64,000 nucleotides of DNA from Rhexocercosporidium sp. MPI-PUGE-AT-0058 (GCA_020746875.1 JAGTJL010000027.1:248001-312000), one strand, 5' to 3'. Numbered from the stretch's first letter, positions 32,352 through 42,660 are shown. Notes: a model not told the origin generated them from the letters alone. Numbers and translations: made by a program.

Positions 32352-33665
32352 CTAGGCTGGGAAGGTGACTGTTTCCCCCAGACTCTTCCCAACCCAGTAT
32401 CCCACAGCCTCTCTCACAATATTATTACTGCTCCATCTTCTATCCGGATGAACCCTATTCGCAAAATGCAACCAGAAGCTATTCGACCCTCTATCGATGA
32501 CCAAACTCGTTCCAGTAAATCCCGTATGGCTAGCTGTGAGGAGACTCGCCATCGGCCCGGCCGTGTAGTACTGATTCAACTCAAAGCCCAATCCATGCTC
32601 TTCACCAGGAAACTTGGTATTGAAGTTCGTGAAGATCAATCCAACCACCTCAGGCGATAGAATGCGATGACTGCCATAAGTACCATTGTTGAGGATCATC
32701 TGGCAAAATATGGCCGTGTCACCCACGGTGGAAAAAAGACCAGCGTGTCCAGCGACGCCGCTCAGTGCCCATGCGTTCTCATCATGGACAGTGCCGCGAA
32801 CTGGCTGAGGTCTGTGAGGTTCTTCTGGACCTAGAACATCGATTTGGAACTCTTGGGTTGCCATGTCGTGATAAAATGGGAATCTTGGCCCCTCAATGTT
32901 TCCACGATTGAAAAATGTCTTTGTCATCCCAAGTGGAATTGTGTATTGGTAGATCTGAGCGTCGAGGGGAAGTCTTGTGATCCTCTCGAGGACGATGGCC
33001 ATAGTCATGAAATTGAGATCAGAGTATAGGAAAGTGCTTCCAGGCGGATTGATGATTTTCTGAGTGATGATGGCATTGGTCCTCTCAGAGTAGTTGGTGT
33101 AGTTCGACGAGAAGAGAGATGGAACAGGGTCGGCATCAAACCCACTCGTATGAGTGAGAAGCTGCAAAATCGTGATTTCTTCTTTGCCGTTGACTGCGAA
33201 TGCTGGGATGTATGAGGCCACTGTCGCATTCAGACTCAGCCTTTCAGTGTCAAGTTGTCTCAAAGCCGCAATGGTAGTGAAAAGTTTCGTGAGACTCGCC
33301 ATATCGTAGATGGTGTCCACAGTTGCATCTTCTTGTTCGCTCTCAGGTAGATACGTCCCATTCACATCAACGTATAGGTTCCTCTTCCCAACAGCGAATT
33401 CAGACACGATAGTTGACTTATGAGCTATGAGCGTGACAGATCCTGGCTCAACTGGGTGAATCTGGTTGTGAGTCGGTGCTCCATAGTTCGCAGGATGTGT
33501 ATATGCTGTCAAGTTCGCAACCATCTCCCTCAGTGGTACTGATTGCATCCCGACAGATTCAGCAGACCCATATCTGAGGTAATTCAAATGAGCATGATGA
33601 TTGGATTGGACTATCGGTGAGCCGAGAGCCCCAGCCAGGGTAAACAGGAGGGGAAGAATTTGCAT
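32352..33665 (-). CDS. secreted AmiE/YbbE-like serine hydrolase (beta-lactamase fold)
   Basis: Single-exon, 437 residues, class C beta-lactamase/PF00144 family. N-terminal signal peptide (MQILPLLFTLAGALGSPI), so secreted. Catalytic motif 1 is S-x-x-K in DMASLTKLF (S124, K127). Motif 2 is Y-S-D-L-N (Y214-N218). Motif 3 region is HTGFTG (380-385). HTSGF (172-176), VHDENA (293-298) and AGHAGLFST (305-313) resemble the Bacillus AmiE/YbbE branch, whose member is an N-acetylmuramyl-L-alanine amidase acting in muropeptide rescue. That resemblance is from memory of the family; other PF00144 esterases are alternatives. Several NxT/NxS sites (NLT, NGT, NAT, NYT, NYS) fit a secreted glycoprotein. It is near a MurQ-kinase fusion gene, which supports a peptidoglycan role. 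Probably bacterial in ultimate origin, but no introns or composition shift alone prove it. Confidence 0.85.
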   Translation of the reverse strand: MQILPLLFTLAGALGSPIVQSNHHAHLNYLRYGSAESVGMQSVPLREMVANLTAYTHPANYGAPTHNQIHPVEPGSVTLIAHKSTIVSEFAVGKRNLYVDVNGTYLPESEQEDATVDTIYDMASLTKLFTTIAALRQLDTERLSLNATVASYIPAFAVNGKEEITILQLLTHTSGFDADPVPSLFSSNYTNYSERTNAIITQKIINPPGSTFLYSDLNFMTMAIVLERITRLPLDAQIYQYTIPLGMTKTFFNRGNIEGPRFPFYHDMATQEFQIDVLGPEEPHRPQPVRGTVHDENAWALSGVAGHAGLFSTVGDTAIFCQMILNNGTYGSHRILSPEVVGLIFTNFNTKFPGEEHGLGFELNQYYTAGPMASLLTASHTGFTGTSLVIDRGSNSFWLHFANRVHPDRRWSSNNIVREAVGYWVGKSLGETVTFPA

Positions 33666-34199
33666 TTTGGCTTCAGGTTCTCATCTCCATTACCATACCT
33701 GGCCCAAGCAACAGTCATTTGACTGACTTTAAATCCATTCCTGCAGGTACAGTATGGCTTTGTGACGTAGAAAGTCTTCTCAATTTTGTATGACCACCAA
33801 TCACGTCTTAGTAACACAGCCTAATTCACCTTCCCATCCGGGACATATCCAGGTATACTTTACGACGGATGTGAACAGCCGTAGCTACGTTCCACTGCAG
33901 TGTGTAGATCGCTAACGATCACTATCTTGAGAGTTAGCTACTTAGTGCCCTCAAAAATGGGGTACATAAGTCTTACAGGCGACCCGCACAATCGGGATGA
34001 GGGTGTCTAGTAGTGCGCCATGAGTATCACAACGGGTAATAGAACACGGGATGGGATTTTCGATCACTCAGAAAATGGGGTTGAAGATATTTTTTTTCAG
34101 ACTGCCGAGAGTTCTCCTCGACCAGAAACAAGCTACCCCACAAGTCCATGCCTGCCATCCGAATGCTCCTTAACGAGGGCCTCACATTTCAAGTTGGGC
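33666..34199. other. intergenic, promoter of amidase-like gene
   Basis: About 530 bp between the amidase-like start and the stop of the UNC93-like gene. No coding region or clear operator. Confidence 0.5.
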
Positions 34200-35765
34200 T
34201 TAATCTTTGAAGTCTTTTTCGGCCACCTCCTCAACTTCAGCTTCCGCTACAACGGTCGTCATTGTCACGGTCCACACGGTTGGCAGGACTATTGCCAATG
34301 ATCCCATGGACAGACCCCAGTTCATCCCCAGCTGTGTCATTGGTGATGTGTGGAGGGCATTGATTCTCCATGCCATAGCTCCTCCGGTTGCTTGGAAAGT
34401 CTTGTATGCCCCGACAAGAACAGCCGCTCTAGCAGTAGAATTGGACTCGGTTCCAATCAGCCAGTAGCAAAAACCTTGCCACAATGCATCATATGCGCCG
34501 TAAAATATGTAAAGAAACATTGGGCCAGTAGAGAGGGACCCGTCTGTATAGTCCAGGTCTTGCTTATGGCCGTGGGCTACACGACAGTCTTGCCATTTTT
34601 GAAAAGCGTATCCGCCTCCCCAGATGGTCATTCCGGTAGAGAACAGGACCACCCAGCCAAGTTTGGCTCTTGTGGGTCTTGTGAGAAATGGAAGATCGAG
34701 AAGAACTCCGATGAGGAGGCCACCTAGCATTTGGGCGATCCAATACAGAGCCCCATTTAGAGATCGAGTTCGAATATTGAAAGTGAGACCGTTAATATCG
34801 TTTTGTTGGTAGGAGTAAAAGACGTTGGCGCTGTTCAGAGAGTTAGCGAATCCTCAAGACTTCATTGAGGGGGCTCAAGCTCACCAGAAAAAGAGCGGAA
34901 GCATGCAAGCAACTCGCCAAGTAAATAGTGTTTGGATCGTGGTTTTCATGCCATCTTTAAAAGAATGTTTCTCGTGCTCAACAGCTGCATGAAGCTGTGC
35001 GAGCTTAATTCTGGACGGCGAGCAGATGAAGGCCCCGAGGACCCATCCGACGAGCATGATCACCATGAGCGCAATGTATGTTGAGTCGGAGACCGTGCCA
35101 CTTTTGGAGTGGAAGTTCAACCCAAATGAAGCAAGAGAACCAACTCCTCCTCCAAGGTTGAAGATGATCCAAAAGACTGCTATGGCGAGTCCTTTCTGTG
35201 ACTCTTGTACGTAGGTCGTCATGATGGCTCCCTGCACTACCCAGAGCATGGACGCACCAATACCGAGAATTGCACCAGAGGCAATAACAAAAGCCCCATT
35301 GGCATTATCTGATTGATGTGAACACATAAGCTAGAATATTCAAAGAGTGATATTGACTCACGGTTAAAATTCAACAGACTTCCGCTGTAAAGGGCGTATG
35401 TCCATCCACCAAGCAGGAAACACATGCGAGGACCTACCAAAGAGAAAAATGGTCCCGCAACAATCAGAGCAGTTGCAGCCGTAGCAGATAAAAGAGCGAC
35501 TGTCGCATTTGCTGCCACAGTTGGATCAACCTGGCCACTTCCTCCAAGTCCGCCAAGTGCATTGTACATCTACTTTCAAGTCAGCCGATACGTATTTTCT
35601 ATTTAGTAGGAAGAAATAGCTTACCCCTGGACAACAGAAACATATTACGCTTATCAATACTATTTGAGTCCAAGGATTCGCATAGAAGTCTTTCATACGA
35701 CTTCCTCGTTTAGTGCCGAGCTCTACATCTCCTGGCTGAGATGCTGAGTCCTGTTGGTTCGACAT
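34200..35765 (-). CDS. UNC93-like MFS protein
   Basis: Polytopic membrane protein of about 467 residues, fungal UNC93-like branch of MFS. Exons 35765-35625, 35569-35362, 35308-34885 and 34830-34200 all join in frame at GT-AG introns. It begins MSNQQDSASQPGDVELGTKR, then TM1 (IVLISVICFCCPG). Later come MYNALGGLGGSGQ, VFWIIFNLGGGVGSL, then after the last splice FCANVFYSYQQNDING, where family members also have a Q-N-D-I/V-N-like loop. Homologues in other fungi are annotated UNC93-like or DUF895; substrates are mostly unknown. It is divergent from the MurQ-kinase gene across a 695-bp promoter, so sugar uptake in the salvage pathway is a reasonable guess. Confidence 0.85.
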
Positions 35766-36460
35766 GATGGGCAAAGAATGCTTTACGAGTTCAAAATAAC
35801 TTTATGATCTGTAAATGCCTCTGTGAAGAGTGAGTGAACTTGTAGTTGCTCCCTTCTCAAAAAGTTCTGAGTTCATATTGCTTCTTTAATCTGTCAGGTC
35901 AGACCTGGGTACGAACTATCCCACTCTCGTTCGAGCCGTTTGCCACAGATCCGGTAACGTTGAGTGGAATTGTCCCGCTATTGTTAAGAGTGACAGTCGC
36001 GAGTTGAAGTGTAACTTGACTATCGGACCGGCTGTCCGGTAGCGAATCTTGAGGCGGCTTCCTGATGCGGGGAAAAGTCGATATTAGACTTTGATAAAAA
36101 GGAAACGCAGAGCTTCGAACAATCCCACCTTTACAAGTAAAGTAACGTAGCAGAGATAGCCGAGGTTTCCGAGCCGTCCTCGAGCCGTCGCGGGCTCGTG
36201 TTCGTAGACAAACCGGTTCTGTTGTCTGGACTAGTTAGTCAACGGGAACGTGCCAAGGTTGGAGCTGATCTGCAATGTCATGATAGCGGCACGCAACACT
36301 GCGCGAGAGTCGTACTGAGAAATGAAAGGAGAGAGGAGAAAATTCATCAAAGCGATTGATTACTGATTGTAGACTTTTTCCTGGTTTCCTCGTCCTGGTT
36401 TCTTTCCCCTTCGCACTTTTGCTTCGTTGAGGTACAAATAATTGTCGTCAACGAAAGACA
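35766..36460. promoter_or_regulatory. divergent promoter, UNC93-like and MurQ-kinase genes
   Basis: 695-bp intergenic region between divergent starts. It is unusually rich in CGG/CCG elements for this window: ACCGG-N4-CCGGT at 36027-36040, CGAGCC-N6-GGCTCG at 36181-36198, and AACCGGTT at 36211-36218. These suit binding by a Zn2Cys6 regulator such as the one encoded at 38885. Confidence 0.55.
36027..36040. promoter_or_regulatory. candidate Zn2Cys6 site, CGG-N4-CCG
   Basis: Perfect 5-bp inverted repeat ACCGG CTGT CCGGT. Dimeric Zn2Cys6 proteins commonly bind inverted CGG/CCG triplets with fixed spacing. Position is mid-promoter between the divergent carrier and MurQ-kinase genes. Binding is inferred only. 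Confidence 0.4.
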
Positions 36461-36979
36461 ATGACCACTACTATTGTCCTGGATGGACTTCAAACCGAGA
36501 GTCGAAATGCCAACAGCAATGATATCGATAAAGTCAGCACTTTGTTATTGCAGCTAAAAAAGATCTCAAAGCCCTCCATATTGACGGAAATCTGGACTCA
36601 TTAATTGGAATTGCTGCATCCGGAAGGACTCCATATGTTCTGAGTTGCCTCTCATTCGCAAAGTCTCTAGGCTGCGTTACTGTTGGTATTGCGTGCTGCG
36701 AACCTTCGGCTATGAGAAAAGAGGGCAGTACAGACCATATGATCAGCTTGAGTACTGGGCCAGAAGTCGTAACTGGGAGTAAGTACCTCTGTTCTCCAAG
36801 TTATTTCCATCATTTGTGACATCTCATCACTTGAATCCTGTAATAACTGACATGGGAATGAGCCAGGCACGAGAATGAAAGCTGGAACTGGTACTAAGAT
36901 GGTATTGAACATGCTGAGCACTGGCATTATGATCAAGGTTGGCAAAACTTATGGAAACATGGTATGATATAAAGGAATC
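36461..36979 (+). pseudogene. MurQ-like N-acetylmuramate-6-phosphate etherase domain, truncated
   Basis: N-terminal part of a MurQ-kinase fusion. The start reads LQTESRNANSNDIDKVST, the classic MurQ entry. It then jumps, with a frame change near 36550, to DLKALHIDGN and SLIGIAASGRTPYVL, then KSLGCVTVGIACCEPSAM, GPEVVTGS, an intron (36780 to ~36867), [19 protein letters not shown] and VGKTYGNM. About 100 residues expected between DIDKVST and DLKAL, including the phosphosugar-binding GAGTSGRLG block of the SIS domain, are absent. The next intron begins with a good GTATGA after GGAAACATG and has a branch-like TGCTGAC, but where AG should precede ATGATCGATGTC there is GG. MurQ cleaves MurNAc-6-P to GlcNAc-6-P and D-lactate; this copy cannot have that activity as it stands. 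Confidence 0.8.
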
Positions 36980-38293
36980 GTGATGAACTTTGCTGACTCT
37001 GCCTGGATGATCGATGTCAAATCATCGAACCTGAAGTTACAACAAAGGTCCAAGAATATCGTACGTGCGATTTGTGGCGAGAAATCCCCCGCGTCTGACG
37101 AAGAGTTGAAATCGTTACTTGCTGCTTGTGGTGGGAGTGTGAAACTAGTTGTGACAACTATTCTTCTTGACACATCAATTCTAGAAGCCAAGAAGAGGCT
37201 AGAAGATGCTGGTGGTGTTCTCGCAGAAGTTCTTCAAGATTTGAAACCCCGAATCACAAAGTCTCTTGAAACTGAGGATTATGTTCTTTGTGTCGATGGA
37301 GGAGGCAGCAAATGTTGCGCTGTGATTTTGGGGAAGAACGGAGAATCCGGCGAGGGGAAAGCAGGGGAATGCAACGTCTCAAACGTCGGTCTTGATGGGG
37401 CGATATCGTCTATTTCGCTGGCAGTTCAACGAGCTGTTGACTCTTGCTCAGCAACGAAAGGTATACCCTTCAGATCTATCCCTTTTCGGAAGGTTTGGAT
37501 CGGATTAGCGGGGTATGATCGTCCGAACATTGCTAAGCGCATTTACCCTCTTCTCGCGAAAATGTTTCACCCAGTCGTAAGAGACCGATTAGAAATTTCA
37601 AACGACATCGATTTCCTCGCCAAATCTTCCAGCAATTCGAAAAGTGCTGATTCTGTTGTTGTGTTGGTGGCGGGAACTGGGTCTATTGCTATGGCCTTCG
37701 AACGAAACCACGGACAACTTGAGCGGACGGGACGCTCGGGAGGATGGGGTCATTTACTCGGTGATGATGGATCAGCATATGGTATCGGTCGTCAGGCATT
37801 GAGATCAGCTTTGGGATTTGCTGATGAGATCAATTTGCGGAAACGCTCTGGAAATCTTGAGGGAAACCTCAACCCACTCGTGTTGAGGATTTTCGAACAC
37901 TTCGGGCTGAACCAAGCGCTGGAGTCCCCGGTCCGCCTTTTGAATCAGATAGTATCATTTGACTCTCTTGGAGAAATCTCGAGTCACACGAAAAGAATCG
38001 CAGCGGTTGCGAAAGTGGTCGTGGGCTGCAGTTCGTCAAGCCAGCAGGCGAGGGAGATTCTGGAAGAGGGAAGCAAATCTCTAGTTCGTCTACTATGTTC
38101 GTTGGTCATAAATCAGGGAATCGACACTTCGAAAACATCGCTTGTTCTTGCCGGTGGACTGCTACAGAGCAAAGTCTATCGAGATATGTTCCTAGACGAC
38201 TTGGATGCTACTGGTAGTCTGAAGTTTGAAGGCATCCAGGCAATTAACCATCCGGCTTTGAACGCTGCGAGATCTCTGCTCTCAGAGACCTGA
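36980..38293 (+). CDS. BadF/BcrA-type amino-sugar (GlcNAc/MurNAc) kinase domain
   Basis: Uninterrupted 437-codon ORF forming the C-terminal half of the MurQ-kinase fusion. The first ~95 residues are the end of the MurQ part (MIDVKSSNLKLQQRSKNIV) and a linker. The kinase has phosphate-1 motif CVDGGGSKCC (D106-K111), AGTGSIA (231-237), GGWGHLLGDDGSAYGIG (254-270) and an adenosine-side LVLAGGLL near the end. This is the BadF/BcrA/N-acetylglucosamine kinase ASKHA fold, which includes mammalian NAGK and bacterial MurK (phosphorylates MurNAc and GlcNAc). The ATG at 36980 lies in what was intron, so translation from it would release a stand-alone kinase after the upstream damage. Whether it is transcribed is unknown. 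Confidence 0.82.
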   Translation: MMNFADSAWMIDVKSSNLKLQQRSKNIVRAICGEKSPASDEELKSLLAACGGSVKLVVTTILLDTSILEAKKRLEDAGGVLAEVLQDLKPRITKSLETEDYVLCVDGGGSKCCAVILGKNGESGEGKAGECNVSNVGLDGAISSISLAVQRAVDSCSATKGIPFRSIPFRKVWIGLAGYDRPNIAKRIYPLLAKMFHPVVRDRLEISNDIDFLAKSSSNSKSADSVVVLVAGTGSIAMAFERNHGQLERTGRSGGWGHLLGDDGSAYGIGRQALRSALGFADEINLRKRSGNLEGNLNPLVLRIFEHFGLNQALESPVRLLNQIVSFDSLGEISSHTKRIAAVAKVVVGCSSSSQQAREILEEGSKSLVRLLCSLVINQGIDTSKTSLVLAGGLLQSKVYRDMFLDDLDATGSLKFEGIQAINHPALNAARSLLSET

Positions 38294-38884
38294 GACTCAT
38301 AGGAAGCGATCCGTAATGTTGTAGATAGGAGTTGGTCAACAGGCACCGTTGATCTAGACGTCTCACTCTACTCATGTTGCAACGAAGCAAAACAAAACAA
38401 GTGAGCTGAATCCCTTTCCCCCCGGAGGGTCGGAAACCCCCTACATACCACGTGGCTTGGGTTTCGATACTTTTGATTTCGCAGAAGACTAGCACATAGG
38501 TACTGATATACACGGCAACACTGTATGCAGGCAGCGGCACTCTGTCAGAATAAGACTCTCGGTTAATTTTTCCTCGCAAATACAGGGACGAGACGGTGGA
38601 AATCTAGTGGCCGAAAGCCTGGAGCTTTTCCCCGAAGCCCCCGGCAACACGGAAAGGACACAATGTTTCCATCTATCTTTACTGATTGTTCCACTCCGTC
38701 CATTTCTCACTTCAGACACATTCTTAATGTTCAATCAGATGGCATGATTACTAGTGCTCATCTCACGTAAGTGAAGCGAAGTGATGACGTCATCATTCCC
38801 TTTCTCAGTCGATTTCCTCTTCGCATCCACAGCCCATCTCAACCAGTCCTTCTTCCCCCAAGTAAACAAACAAAGGAACAAGCG
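38294..38884. other. intergenic, upstream of Zn2Cys6 regulator
   Basis: About 590 bp: 3' flank of the kinase gene and promoter/leader of the regulator. The last ~70 bp are CT- and CA-rich. No gene seen. Confidence 0.5.
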
Positions 38885-41136
38885 ATGAACCCTTCCCACG
38901 TCCCTGCGGTTCGACTGAGCTGTGAACAGTGCAAGCGACGTAAGACGAAATGTGATAAACAGGTTCCATGCACTGCATGCAAGAATGCCGGTATCAAGTG
39001 CAACACTGTTCAACGGGCACGGAAACCTCGTGGACGCACTGCTCAGCACAAAGGTGGCGAGATAGATACTAGAGTTGCGCGCCTCGAAGATCTTGTCAGG
39101 CAGTTGAAGGTAGGCCCAGCTTATGGAACATTTTCTCGAATTTGTTCGCTGATCACCCCGGCACAGGCCCAGGTACAATCAGGCAAAGGGGATGAACCTA
39201 GGCACCAGGACCCCCACAGTATCTCGTCCGGAAGCCCAGTACCTAAAGATTCCAATGCGCTCCAGAAATACGTTGCTCCAGATTTCTGGGAAGCTCTTTC
39301 GCAGGAGGTTGGTTCTTGAGTCCCGGAAAACCAAGCCACGCTGCTCACTCTCATCACAGGCGAATGGCATTCGTGAGATACTGGAAGAATTTGATAGTGA
39401 AGACTCACCCAGCGACCTCGCAACCGATTCTCCGATGTCTTCGACGGAGCCGAGTTCTAGCCCTGGGGCGCTTCTGTTCAACCACGGTACGCCAAACACG
39501 GCCTGCGACCCAGCACAGCTCATCACCCACGAGATGAAGGGCATTCTATTTTCAATATACAAAGAGCGAGTAGATTGTATCGTCAAAGTCCTTCATTGGC
39601 CCTCAGTACTGGCTGCTATCGACAAGAAAGACACTGGCAACCTTCAAAGTGGACTCGAATCGGCGAGGATACATGCGTTAGAGTTCGCTATTTGTTATAC
39701 AGCCATGTGCACTGTAACAGACGAAGAGTACGAGACCTCACTAGGTTGGAAGAGGGAACCGCTGAGGGGACAACTTCGTCTTTGTGCAGAAATATCCATT
39801 GCAAAAGCCAACCTTCTTGAACAGCCGGATCTGACTGTGCTGCAAGCATTTATCATATACTTGGTAATTTGAATAATCAATTGTATCGACATAGCTGATG
39901 TATGAGCAGCTAGGGCTGCGTTGCTCCACGACGACCGCCTCGGCATGGACGCTTTTGTCTATTGCTGTAAGGCTTGGGAGTGCCCTAGGCCTTGGATCAG
40001 AGGATCCAAGTAAGTTCTCGACCTTTGACCTGGAGATACGTCGAAGAGTATGGTTATCGATTGGAGTGTTAGATTCGCAGTTGGCCCTTGACAGAGGAGC
40101 CCCAGCACTCCTCTCTAGCCAGGACCTACAAGAAATACCACTGAACATCAACGACTCGGATCTGGACCCACAATGCTCAACACCTATAGGATCTGTTGGA
40201 TTTACCGACATGTCCTTCGCATCGATGACACACCAGGCAACACTTTGCGTCAAGGCCTTGGAAGACATTCCACCCGATTTCGACGACTCCTGGAACAAGT
40301 GGAAAGAAACTATCGCCGTGTTCAACGCTTTTGAAGACTACGGAAGCCTTCACTTCTCAGATGTCAATGCATCATCACCGCCGCTTGAACAATACGCCCA
40401 AACTGTCGCAGCAGGATCTCTAGCGAACATCAAATTGATGCTTCGAAGACCACCACAACGGCATCGGCACAGCAGAACTCCTCCATGGGACGATTATGAT
40501 GTTATGAAATCAACCACCTTTATATTAGAGCGATCTTTGTACAAGCAAGCCAACCCCGTCTTCAATCGCTGGGCCTGGTTCAATTGGGTTAAGTGGTATG
40601 CCTTGGCTGTTCTTCTAGCCGAACTTTGTGGGCCTGTAAAGGGCCCTGAAACTGATCACTCATACGTCGTAGCTCAGCAGACTTTTATTGAGTACGCCCA
40701 AGTAGTCGCTGACAGCGAGTCTGGTATGCTTTGGAGACCGATAGTCAAGCTCATGCGACGAGTTCAGCGACTGAGAGGCGGCAGCACGGTGGAAGGGATG
40801 TCAAATTTGCTCTCATCACCTGCCTCTACATCACAAAAGGCTACCCAAGGTGGTGTTGGTAAAGAGAATGGCACTTTTGCAGATCTCACTATCAATCAAT
40901 CGCCAGCACTTGCAGATTCTGGAAATTCTTTTGATCCATACTTTCTCGAAGGAACCTTGGGGAAGCCCGCTGATGATGATGTCTATGGATTGATGGGCCT
41001 TGAAACTAGCCAACCGCTTGGAATGGATCCCATTCCTGGCTATGGGCATTCATGGGCGAACTGGGACAGCTTTCTCGAAGATATGAATAATTCAGCCAGC
41101 ACGGACTGGGGAATGGACTGGCAGAACGTCGCTTGA
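38885..41136 (+). CDS. Zn2Cys6 transcription factor
   Basis: Fungal binuclear-cluster regulator of about 698 residues, nuclear. Exons 38885-39109, 39167-39307, 39360-39863 and 39910-41136; all junctions keep frame. The first intron is a multiple of three with no stop, so its retention would add 19 residues. The cluster is C13-x2-C16-x6-C23-x5-C29-x2-C32-x6-C39 ([20 protein letters not shown]). A basic linker and a coiled-coil-like [11 protein letters not shown] follow. The middle region has [20 protein letters not shown] and [11 protein letters not shown], then [20 protein letters not shown], which is the fungal_trans (PF04082) signature. The C-terminus is acidic and aromatic ([20 protein letters not shown]), like an activation domain. 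Adjacent to the MurQ-kinase gene, so a likely local regulator. Confidence 0.88.
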
Positions 41137-41299
41137 GTTACAAATACAAGTCCTTCGTCAGCATTGTACCCATGCTTGCTATGAAATCTCAGCATATAGC
41201 AACCAGTGTCCCAGGAGATAGCCCGTCAACAATGTCCGAATTTCCGCCTCGGCAGTCCTCCCAATCATACGGAAGATATCACCTACAATCTTCCCCTTC

Positions 41300-42049
41300 C
41301 CTTGACATAATACATTGACAGCTCGGCTGCACGCCAACCAGGATTAACACAGTTTACCACAACCGGACTCACTCCACCCTTCACGCCCGCATCAAGTCTC
41401 TCCGCAATTTCCTTCTCGCACATCTGCGCCGTCAAATTGGTCAAATTCATACCGTCCCATCATATCCGCGGTCTTCTCATCACTCAAGACCTTGAATATT
41501 TCCTTTCCTTCCTCAACATCCAACCGTCCAATAGGGGCAAATACGTGTTGCATTGACCCCACAATCACGAGATTAGTATCCCCTCTACTAGCTTTGGCGG
41601 TCTCCTTCAATTTGGGTAGCACAAGTACTGAGAGCATGACGGTTGAGATGACATCACAGTCAAAGAATTTTTATAGTCCTCCGTCCGCTCAAACGTCACC
41701 GCCTCAAACCCTGCATTTGCGATAAATCCATGCAAGCTCTCCAACGTTGTCAGACGCTCTCCGGACGCGAGCACGGATTTGAAGTTGCTCTGATCGACCT
41801 TCCAAACTTCCATGATAGCGTGAGTGGGTTCTAGATGGTGTTCTTGGCTGCTGAGCCGTTCTCGAGGTTGCGGCATGCAATGATTAATTTGGCGGCTTTG
41901 AGATTGGCTCCGCGATTTGAGTTAGTAGGCATTGGGCTCTTGGTAGAAGAAGTTCACATATGTTTCGCGCATTCAAGACCGAGACCTGTGTTCCCTCCTG
42001 TGATAACATACGTCTTCTCTGAAAGGTCGACATTCGGTATAAATGGCAT
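41300..42049 (-). pseudogene. short-chain dehydrogenase/reductase, disrupted
   Basis: Starts at ATG 42049 with MPFIPNVDLSEKTYVITGGN, then TGLGLECAKHM and a TGA stop (41954-41956). Similarity resumes in other frames: LIIACRNLENGSAAKN, SVLASGERLTTLESLHGFIA then NAGFEAV (41740s-41700s), VIVGSMQHVFAPIGRLDVEE then EEGKEIFKVLSDEKTADMMG (41580-41460), and VVVNCVNPGWRAAELSMY near 41320. The Rossmann TGGNTGLG and NAG motifs remain, but the Tyr-x3-Lys region is scrambled by a frameshift after MMGRYE. At least two stops and three shifts. It looked NAD(P)-dependent; substrate unknown. Confidence 0.75.
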
Positions 42050-42660
42050 GTCGAAGATCTGACCACCGAGATGTTGGCGTTCTTCAACAAGTGAAGGTAT
42101 TTCCCGTTTCCATTGTAAGAGAAAAGATATCTGAACGTGGTGGGATAGGTAGTGAAACAGCTGAGCTTGACCTGTACCCCTGAGAGGACTCTCTGTTCTC
42201 TAATACCGAGCAATGCAGAAAAAGCTTAATTTAAACTGTACGATAAGCGACTTGAGATCTCCGATGCATCCAGAGTCATGACGATAAACTATCTAGGTAC
42301 GAGTAGTGTTGAATGATCCCAAGGCCCCATTTACCTCGCGGAGCGAGACGCTAAGAGTTCTCCAGAAGCCGCAAAACCCGTTCTTGGTATTCCAAGGCGC
42401 TGGACTCCACAGAACGCCTATCGCAGCCCAGCTAGATTTTGTTGCATGATCTGAATCTAGTGCATAGGTTTTGGAGATGGTAGATGGCGTTTTGAGATCG
42501 CCATGTACAAGTTCTGACGTCACCATTCTGGGTCGTGCCTTTTGTGTGTTTATATAACCAAGCAAGTCCACAAATACAAGCACCTTCAAAATTACCAACC
42601 CATACATCTCAGTACATTTTCCATCGACTCCTTATTAGCCAATTGGAAAAGTTTATAGCC
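42050..42660. promoter_or_regulatory. divergent upstream region of SDR remnant and DUF1772 gene
   Basis: About 610 bp. It contains a CCAAT-like TTAGCCAATTGG at about 42636-42647, just before the DUF1772 start. A 104-residue minus-strand frame here has no domain and is not called. Confidence 0.45.

Noticed and set aside
32226..32660. 144-codon plus-strand ORF overlapping the amidase-like gene end
   Set aside because: Antisense shadow; the minus-strand gene has full family motifs.
36780..36867. Intron in the MurQ region as evidence of gene death
   Set aside because: This one has proper GT and AG ends and joins VTGS to TRMKAG in frame, so it is a normal intron. The damage lies elsewhere.
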